Shown here: in pieces, positions 57,451 to 64,000 of the stretch
Layout: every line of letters starts with the position of its first letter
Position numbering within the stretch: the first letter of the stretch is position 1
Assembly (NCBI GenBank): GCA_947359465.1
Contig: OX375872.1
Location: forward strand, 5,585,741 to 5,649,740
DNA: 64,000 nucleotides
DNA from: Metellina segmentata
Taxonomy: Eukaryota; Arthropoda; Arachnida; Araneae; Tetragnathidae
Direction: 5' to 3'
Notes under the pieces: model-generated
Database searches by the model: none
What the model was told of the DNA's origin: nothing
Seen by the model: the letters and a program-made list of their open reading frames with translations, nothing else
Made by a program: the position numbers and the translations under genes

Positions 57451-58020
57451 TTACACCCTTTTATTTGAATATCGCTCTTCTAAGAGGGACAACGCAAGCT
57501 CATAGTTTCCATCTGCTATTGAAATTGACTGAATTATCCGGTAAGCATTGCCTTTGAGTAGCGCTTTTAAGTACTGCAATTTCATCGCATCAGACAAAGT
57601 TTGATTTGGATGTACACTGGCCTTGAAAATATCGCTAGAAGAAAGCCATTCATAAATATTGCCGGAAAACGTAGGCAATGAAAAGCGAGGTAATTTCACA
57701 TTCGCTTCTGAACACATATTTAAATCTTATTTTTATTCTTTAGGTCTAATTTTTGATAGTTTTTTACTCAGTTCTAGCTCTAAATTATAGATAGTTTCGT
57801 TTATTTCTTCTTTCTCCAACGTAAAACTTTCAATTTTTTCATCTTCACAGTTGGCATATAAAACACTAAATAACTCACAGTCTAATTTATTTAACTTTAC
57901 TTTCATAACTTCAAAACCAGATTCTGAATCCTCTTCATCTAGTTTTTGTTTCGTTTTGGTAAACTGCCTTTTACAAACGCGCTTTTTTGCTAAAGTTTCT
58001 CGTAATGCCATAGTTTTCAA
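57451..58020 (-). pseudogene. BEL/Pao gag, N-terminal part (DUF1759-like)
   Basis: Frame 57733-58020 starts MKTMALRETLAKKRVCKRQF and is a charged coiled-coil-like segment (LELELSKKLSKI). After a frame break at about 57730 frame 57451-57717 reads VKLPRFSLPTFSGNIYEWLS and LQYLKALLKGNAYRIIQSIS with LALSLLEERYSNKR: the LPKFxLPxFxG...W...F pattern is the DUF1759 gag domain of BEL/Pao elements. Gag forms the particle. The text breaks off at 57455, before the zinc knuckles. Confidence 0.88.
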
Positions 58021-58151
58021 TAACGTGGGTTCACTTACCCCTCAGTAATTCACAGCTTCTATTTCATTCAAATATAGAGAAGATCACTTTAACACACAAT
58101 TATTTTTCTTCATCACAATCTACGCTGTGGCTTCCATATCTTTCTACAGCT
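58021..58151 (-). other. Presumed leader of the BEL/Pao relic
   Basis: Short untranslated stretch between the LTR-like repeat and the gag start. A primer-binding site would lie at its upstream end but none was identified with certainty. Confidence 0.4.
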
Positions 58152-58388
58152 CAGTTTTATCAATAATTCGACTTCAAAAAGGAAATACTTATTCCTCAGT
58201 GGAATTAATTTGCTCTTTAATTAATTGACTCGTATAAAATCTCTTGAATACACTTATACACATTAAGAATAATAAACGGCTCTCAGAAAGCTCTTCTCTT
58301 TCACTTCTTGTATTATACTGGGAGATTTTTATACCACCACCAGAAGGCACTGTTAGAACAGAAGGCACTGTTAGAACAGAAGGCTTGA
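58152..58388 (-). repeat. LTR-like repeat, copy 3, upstream of BEL gag
   Basis: On the minus strand it contains GGTATAAAAATCTCCC, a TATA-box-like core promoter, followed by GAGTCAATTAATTAAAGAGC and CCACTGAGGAATAAG, and ends near TTATTGATAAAACTG about 130 bases before gag. That position is the one expected for a 5' LTR. An 18-19 base unit CAGAAGGCACTGTTAGAA is doubled inside. Copies at 21.9 and 48.3 kb lack neighbouring coding. Confidence 0.62.
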
Positions 58389-58868
58389 TATTCCTGTGCA
58401 TTTTTTTGTATAGAAATTTTGAATACAAATTATGAAATGTTTGATTATATTCTGCTTTGGTAAACTTAAAAATTAAGAACTGTCACGAAGTAGAGAAAAG
58501 ATGCAACTTTTTATGAAGATGTAAGGACAAATTTGGAAGTCCTACTAGATGTTTTTATTTTCATTAACCATCTATTTGAAATTTGTAAATTAATAATGTT
58601 GTTATATATGAGTATCAAGTGTATAAGTACAATATTTTATTTTGAATGTTATTCATTTTATACTGTATATTTTATGTTGTAGAGAATTCAGTGACACTTT
58701 CCCTTCTAAACATGAAACGATGCCTGAAACTTAAATACAATTATCACCACAGATAATTCCCTTTTCAGTAATTTTTCACCACTTTTTCTTTGTCTCGCAC
58801 TAAATCTTGTCACCCATCTTTGAACTCCTCGCTAACCTTGACTCTTCTCTTGTCTGCTCTTTTCAGAT
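58389..58868. other. Spacer, nothing recognised
   Basis: AT-rich; no feature assigned. Confidence 0.4.
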
Positions 58869-58869
58869 C

Positions 58870-58950
58870 GCACTCAGGAGCATACCTTTTTTAGGTTTGT
58901 ACCGGCTTCACAACGGTACTTGAGTGATCTTCCTTTCGTTTTTCTACTCC
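58870..58950 (+). repeat. Piece of LINE 5' leader
   Basis: GCACTCAGGAGCATACC then TTTAGGTTTGTACCGGCTTC, ACAACGGTACTTGAGTGATC matches, with small gaps, the first about 90 bases of the LINE leader (reverse complement of 18475-18560: TTTAGGTTTGTACGGGCTTC, TACCTGAGTGATCTC). No ORF1 or ORF2 follows. It may be the remains of an element with most of its body deleted. Confidence 0.7.
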
Positions 58951-58958
58951 GTGCCTAA

Positions 58959-59400
58959 GGGTACGTCCATAGTGCACCGCTTCCCGCTTTAACGCGGTAG
59001 TGGAGCGGGGAGGAAAAGTAGCGAAAACTGTATTTGTGCTGGTTATAGTGCACCTGCTTCCCTGCTTCCTCCTGCTTTACCAGCTTCTACCCGCTTTAAC
59101 CGGAATGAATTATTAATTCTTTTTCCCGCTTGAACCGCCTACCCGCTTGGCTCGCCAGTTAAGTCTGCTGTGTTATTCCGTTCTGTACTTCCGCGCTCTT
59201 TGGTTGTTGGAACAAAATGGATGCAGATAAAGATATTTTAATTTCTAAAGTGTTTCTAAAAAGTGTCATTTGGGACAAAAAGTTGAAGGGCCATGCCAAC
59301 CGCAACGCTGTGGACAAAGCATCGAAGAAAACAATTTTTCACATGAATATGTGGATCCAAACATCGTTTAAAGAGCATTAGCAAGTTTCTTCATTGATAT
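58959..59400 (+). mobile_element. Harbinger-like relic with MADF frame (left end only)
   Basis: GGGTACGTCCATAGTGCACC at 58959, preceded by TAA, has the look of a PIF/Harbinger end; repeats of CCCGCTTTAACGCGG / CGCTTTAACCGG type follow. The right end is not found. The MADF frame inside supports the group, as many Harbinger-type elements carry a MADF/Myb-like partner gene. Confidence 0.5.
59217..59381 (+). pseudogene. MADF-domain fragment, 54 codons
   Basis: Starts MDADKDILISKVFLKSVIWD and goes on KKLKGHANRNAVDKASKKT. Leu-Ile...Trp-Asp-x-x-x...Asn-Arg-Asn is the first two-thirds of a MADF domain (the Myb/SANT-like DNA-binding domain named after Adf-1); the second conserved Trp (Ser here, in DKASKK) is lost. 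It ends at TAG after 54 codons. In Harbinger-type elements such a protein assists transposase in binding the ends. Confidence 0.65.
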
Positions 59401-59514
59401 AAAATTATTTGGTAAAGAATCCCATACGTTTAATATAATTATTAGTGTGGGATCATTCTGTTCAACTGTTTATTTGTTTTGTTCGTCAGATGAAATCGTT
59501 GCTCGGAAAATGAA

Positions 59515-59877
59515 ATGGGAAAAATAAATTTGGAATCTGTGATCTCTTTATACTGTTACGAAGAAATACGCGTTGAGTGTTCGAGTGCAAGGGTTAACCC
59601 TCTGAATCCTGAACCGCCTCAATCCGTACCCAAAGAGATTCTTCGACTGAGTCCTGTGGGGCGCTTAACCGGGCGGTTGTCTTTCATAATAGGGAAGCAG
59701 GTAGTTAGACGAGGGGTCTCTTGCAGTTCCTTCGGGGAACGATTCGAGGTCAAAGGTAATCCATTGACACTTGACAGTGATGTAGTGGAGTTGCTTGGGG
59801 ATAGTTTTAATGGCCAACATCGACAAGGGCTGCGGTGCCTTTTGCATTTGGAGAAGTCATTCAAAGTGTGGAAGTAA
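59515..59877 (+). other. Unassigned frame of 120 codons, richer in GC
   Basis: An open frame (MGKINLESVISLYCYEEIRV start) lies in a segment clearly richer in G and C than its surroundings. From about 59560 the DNA starts TGTTACGAAGAAATACGCGT, reminiscent of gypsy LTR starts, so this may be an LTR piece rather than a gene. I recognise no protein domain. Frames of similar length also exist on the other strand. Confidence 0.3.
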
Positions 59878-60265
59878 CGATTCTGAAAAAATTCTTTCAG
59901 TCTTCAAAGTCTTCAAAGTCTTTCAGTCTTCTATTTTCAAATTGGTGGATTTTTCCACTAGTAAGAATGATAGAAAAAAATTATAAGACCAACATTTATG
60001 ATATAATTTTTTGGAAAATACGTGTTTTCTAGAACATATTTCTGAAAACGGTATAATTTTACGTAACTCCTAATATCTGAAATCTTTTTTTTTGTAGTAA
60101 AAGTATGTCCTGAATATTCATCAGCATGCAACTCAGACTTCAGAAAATATAACAATTTATGAATACTTTTGTCTTGCATTCTTTGTGAGAAATGAATATT
60201 TGCTTTACCGACACAATTCAATAGGCTCAGTACATTATGAAAAAAATATTAATTCTCCGCTTTCA

Positions 60266-60591
60266 AAAAGCCGACTAACCGATATTAGTGGTTAAGATGT
60301 TAGCATCGGATGGTTCCTGTTTCTAAACCGGGTCCGGGCAGGGATGTGTGTAAGCGTATGGTGTAGAAGCGGCTGGTGCACCTTAAATCTGTCGTGGCCG
60401 AAAGTTCTCACGTTGGGTTTGGGTGGAAGTTTGGAGAGTGGGGTGCCAGCTTAGGTGTTGCTTCGTCATCTGACCGTGGTTCAAAATTACGAGGTGTTGT
60501 CCTCGGTTCTTTTCCTTAAGGAATTGATCCCGGACTGTCGTCAATAGCCCGTTGTGTTGCTCTAGTACGACGTAAACTAATATTACAATTA
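60266..60591 (+). mobile_element. Full-length tRNA-derived SINE, 326 bp
   Basis: CCGCTTTCA flanks it on both sides (60257-60265, 60592-60600). The head reads ACCGATATTAGTGGTTAAGA with an A-box-like TTAGTGGTTAAGATG and, 30 bases on, a B-box-like GTTTCTAAACCGGGTCC, so RNA polymerase III promoter elements are present. The body holds GTTGGGTTTGGGTGG and GAGGTGTTGTCCTCGG; the tail is TATTACAATTACC. It is the only copy of five with a complete head. Confidence 0.92.
60290..60330 (+). promoter_or_regulatory. Pol III A and B boxes of the SINE
   Basis: TAGTGGTTAAGATG fits the A box and GTTTCTAAACC fits a B box with the central CGA changed to CTA. Spacing of about 25-30 bases is normal for tRNA genes. 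Confidence 0.6.
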
Positions 60592-60600
60592 CCGCTTTCA

Positions 60601-63600
60601 TAATATTTTGAACTGAATAACACCCCTGTCAATCCTTACGAAACATATTGGAAATTATTCTTGTAGAGAAAGTACTTGTTACATAGGTTGTTCTTTTTCT
60701 TGCTGCCAATATTTTAATTCACTTTAAAAATCACAGTTTTAGGATTCTATAATAGATAAGAGGAAGACATTAACTAACCCTCGTATTTTTTTATCAAGAG
60801 AGGTTAATATCGCTAGTCTCTAATTTTTTTTTTGTACCTACTTTTGGTATTCGCATAAAAGTGAAGTTCCCATTTAAGTTTAGAAAATCATTTTGGTTAC
60901 TGTAAATAATAAATTTCTATATGAATATTTACTCCCCATAAACATTGATAATGTCATCGGTCATGAGTCGAAAGATGATTGAAAACTAGAAGCAAAACTT
61001 TTCCCGATCTCTCCATCGCAATAAAATTTCAGCTGTAGTAAATCGCCAGATATGACCAGTAACAAAAACAGACCAACAGCTATTCTTAACGTGCTAAAAA
61101 TGTAATTAATAATTAAAATATATATCTTTGATATCTAATCTATTATGTTTTACAATTTTTCCTTTCCTAATTCTTGTTTAGAAAGCCATGCAATTAAAAA
61201 TACCTTCTAACTTTTTAAATTCTCGTTCGTTTTTAAACTCCGTAGTCACTGATATTTTGAACTCTGGTATTTTCTAAGATCTTACTGAAATGATAGGCTT
61301 GTCTATGGCCATTGTAGGGTCTTCTCTAACAGCATCAACTTTAACTGAATCCCCTTTCAACACCTGACGCCCAAGACTTTGTTATACCGCTAAAGGTTTT
61401 TATGTTGGCCTTATCGTATTCTGAACTTAAAACTTGGCTATCTGAAGATAAAGAGCTTTTGGCCCAAGAACATAGAAATTCACTCGTCTGTCTAAATCTA
61501 TTATTGAACGATTGTTTACAATCAAGCTTGTAAAAATAAATTATTGGAATATTTCTCTCGTATAATTTTAGACTAATTATATATAAATAAAACATTGTTC
61601 CATTCTATCATTTTGTTTTGACAGTGAAGAGTTAAGGCTTCATTAAGATTAAAGAAACGTGAATGCTGCAATTTTAATGTTCTATATACATAGAAAATAA
61701 AAGATTTCTCAATATTTGATAGATTCTCTTAAGTAAATCAGATAAAAATTAGCCAGTACAAAATTTGTAATTCTTAGAGTAAAATATTAAAAGTTATTGG
61801 AAAAATTTGCATCGAATAGCGATTATCAACATTTATTACTTGTAAAAGTCTAAAATCTAGTTAAATTGAAAGTCTAAATTTATGGAAACAGTTGAAACCT
61901 ACAATTTAGGTCAATAACTATTAGATATGATATTGCAAACAATAAGCGGATTTAATATCTATAAACTATTGCTCAATATATATCACTGAAAGTCTAATAC
62001 TTTGATTCGTCTGTACGATAATTTTTTATATCACAAAGGCTTATTAGACATTAGACCGACTGAAAGTAAGAAGATTGAAACTAGCGCAAACAATTCAAAA
62101 GTATCAAACGTAAGTGGTCAGTAAAGTACGTAAGTAAAAGTGCTATAACGATTCCTTAATAAGCGGTTATAACAATAAGAAGAACAGATCTTCAGGTAGT
62201 AAACGTGAGAACCTTATATTCGTGCCAAAATTACTCATTGAATCCCCAAAGTTGTAAAAGAGTATTTGAAAGACGAAAACTAAGGGAAAAAGTATTGTTA
62301 AAAAAAATACGTAGCAACGAAAGGTTTAACACTAGAAAAGAAAAACATTTTCCCTAGGGTCACAAATAACCCTCTCGAGTCAAATTGCCGTGGGATGTGT
62401 TGTTAGCCATTCTACTATTGTCGTAGCGGAGGGGATATTATGTTATATCCCACAGACCAAGTTAGCAAGAAGGTATGCTGTGTCCATAGTAAAGTCTGAA
62501 GTACAAGCATTAGTGAAACTCGCACAATACGTTTGAAGTTTCAAGAGCTTCCCGCTTTCTATACGATGTAATAAATGTTTTAGGCAAAGCGTGAGAAACT
62601 AAATTCCACCTGTGAGGAATCTTCAGGTGATCAGAGTTCTTTTAAGTCAAATGCTTGTATGTATTCGTACCTGGGATTCAACACACATGAAACAGGTTGT
62701 ATTCCTCATTGTAATTCACCACTCTTTAACGGGCACAAAAGAGTTTCGAAAAGCGGTAAAAACCTTTGGAAAATAACCCTATATAAGAAACAACCCAATC
62801 AGACGCAATATACCCCCTTTCCTTTCGCCCTAGCTTGCATCTTCTGCCCTTCTCTATGCTTCCCCCTTGCTTTGGGGTGGAGGGATTCAAATTGACACTC
62901 GAACCACAATAGACCATTGATGCTTCAAGGACCACCCATGAAAGTGGTGAAAACGGGCCAGTCCATTTCACAGACTCGTTAGTAAACAAACCCCAGGACA
63001 CAACTGTACCGAGCTTTCGGCTGCCTCCGGATTCAGAGGGTTTAAACTGATGTATTTCGAATGCTCATGAATCTCCATAACTCCGATAGGTGGCGCTAGG
63101 AGTAATGTAAGGTTAGGAGAGTGTTACACAGGTACAAATATCTCACTAAAAATGTATAATACTTCATTTACTTTGTAATAATTCAACTAGATTTAATAAT
63201 TTTGTTACAATTATACAACTTTTAAAGATTTTATGATTAACTAAGCATTTATAATTTTGTTACATCAAATAGGCTCATTTCTCATCTTAATAAAATGAAA
63301 GTTCTCTAATCGTTATTTTACCAAATATTAAAAAAAATTCATATTAGTGGTGATATTATGAGTGAGTGAAATTCTGAATTGAGTGGTCCGTGACTTCCGA
63401 AGGGTTAGCTTAGTTAGACGAACGGCCTGCTGCAGTTAAACATAGTCTCACCAAGCTAATCTTCTTGAGGAAGAATTGAACCTCATCCGATGTACTTGGC
63501 AAGGGACAGAGAGAGTTTTCAAAATTTTCATGTGCAGAGACATCTTTTGAAGGATGATTCAGTGCTTAGAAAATTTTTCCCTTTGAATATTGACCAGTTT

Positions 63601-64000
63601 AATTACGTTTTGTCAGTCATTGGAAATTAACAAAAATACAGTCCTGTGGTAAAGTAAAACAGCGCATCAACTCAATCAGTTCAGAATCATCCCAAGTTTC
63701 AAGCAGTGGCGGATTTCGGCCCTTTGTTTGGGAGGGGCGATCTGTAGATCGAAATGTGCTCCGAGGTTTGTTCACTTGAGATTTTCTTAACGGCTTCCTA
63801 TATACGGATATTTGATATTTTGAAATAACTAGAACAAATTCATAAGTTCACAAAAGCTCTTTGCAGCTTATGCGTAGGCCTATCATTTTTTGAGACCAAA
63901 TCAAAACAAGGAAGATTGGTGAAAAAAAAAACTATTTAAGAAAAAAAACTTACTGTTGAAGTCGAAACAGGAAATTAAATTATATTCTGTTTTAAACATA
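60601..64000. other. Gene-free end of the window
   Basis: About 3.4 kb, AT-rich, without an assigned gene. At about 63703 the sequence GCAGTGGCGGATTTCGGCCC looks like a hAT terminus (CAGTGGCGGA...). A frame of 91 codons at 62726-63001 on the minus strand has no recognised family. Nothing else assigned. Confidence 0.45.

Noticed and set aside
57271..57468. 65-codon plus-strand frame
   Set aside because: Partly opposite BEL gag and without any family signal.
60283..60340. tRNA gene at the SINE head
   Set aside because: Only A and B box-like sequences are present; the cloverleaf is incomplete and a SINE body and target duplication follow.
62726..63001. 91-codon minus-strand frame near the end
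   Set aside because: No recognised domain, no splice or promoter context and no second copy in the window.

Overview
This window looks like eukaryotic, AT-rich, repeat-dominated intergenic DNA from an arthropod. A chelicerate (spider-like) genome is my best guess, from remembered resemblance of its Tc1, hAT, BEL/Pao and I-like LINE proteins; no search was run. I see no confident host protein gene, rRNA, functional tRNA or CRISPR array. Almost every readable protein is a transposase or reverse-transcriptase relic carrying stops and frameshifts.

Layout. 0.6-1.7 kb: Ty3/gypsy gag-protease-RT relic. 4.6-8.35 kb: a ZMYM1-like hAT relic split by a Tc1 element that is itself split by a 640-bp Tigger/pogo element. 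8.48-10.88 kb: three ~750-870 bp repeats in alternating orientation with almost no spacer, a giant palindrome. 12.9-18.56 kb: a full-length I-like LINE (two ORFs, 5' leader, CCAAT-type tail) bounded by a 12-bp duplication. 18.9-21.2 kb: a PIF-type MITE, then a hAT element with 8-bp duplication and a nested mariner. 22.8-26.4 kb: a Helitron-like element with a nested SINE, a Tc1, and a second Helitron-like copy. 26.4-32.7 kb: a BEL/Pao relic broken by a pogo-like element, with a Tc1 at its 3' end. 34.2-38.6 kb: a ZMYM1-like hAT relic broken by a nearly complete, intron-containing BED-finger hAT element. 40.5-46.3 kb: Tc1 relic, SINEs, third Helitron-like copy, LINE RNase H end, gypsy integrase end. 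46.6-47.7 kb: Harbinger relic beside a 23-bp minisatellite. 48.6-52 kb: two Tc1 elements and a partial duplicate of the BEL/pogo junction. 52.2-58.4 kb: a BEL/Pao relic on the minus strand whose gag-RT interval contains an internally deleted THAP-type P-like element. 58.8-64 kb: short LINE-leader-like piece, MADF/Harbinger relic, a full-length tRNA-derived SINE, then about 3.4 kb with nothing recognised.

The elements work together only as a layered insertion record: target-site duplications and interrupted reading frames give a relative order of insertion at many places. The less expected observations are the P-like mini-element with its 8-bp duplication, the triple palindrome and the module it shares with the Helitron-like copies, the duplicated BEL/pogo junction, and a detached piece of LINE 5' leader.
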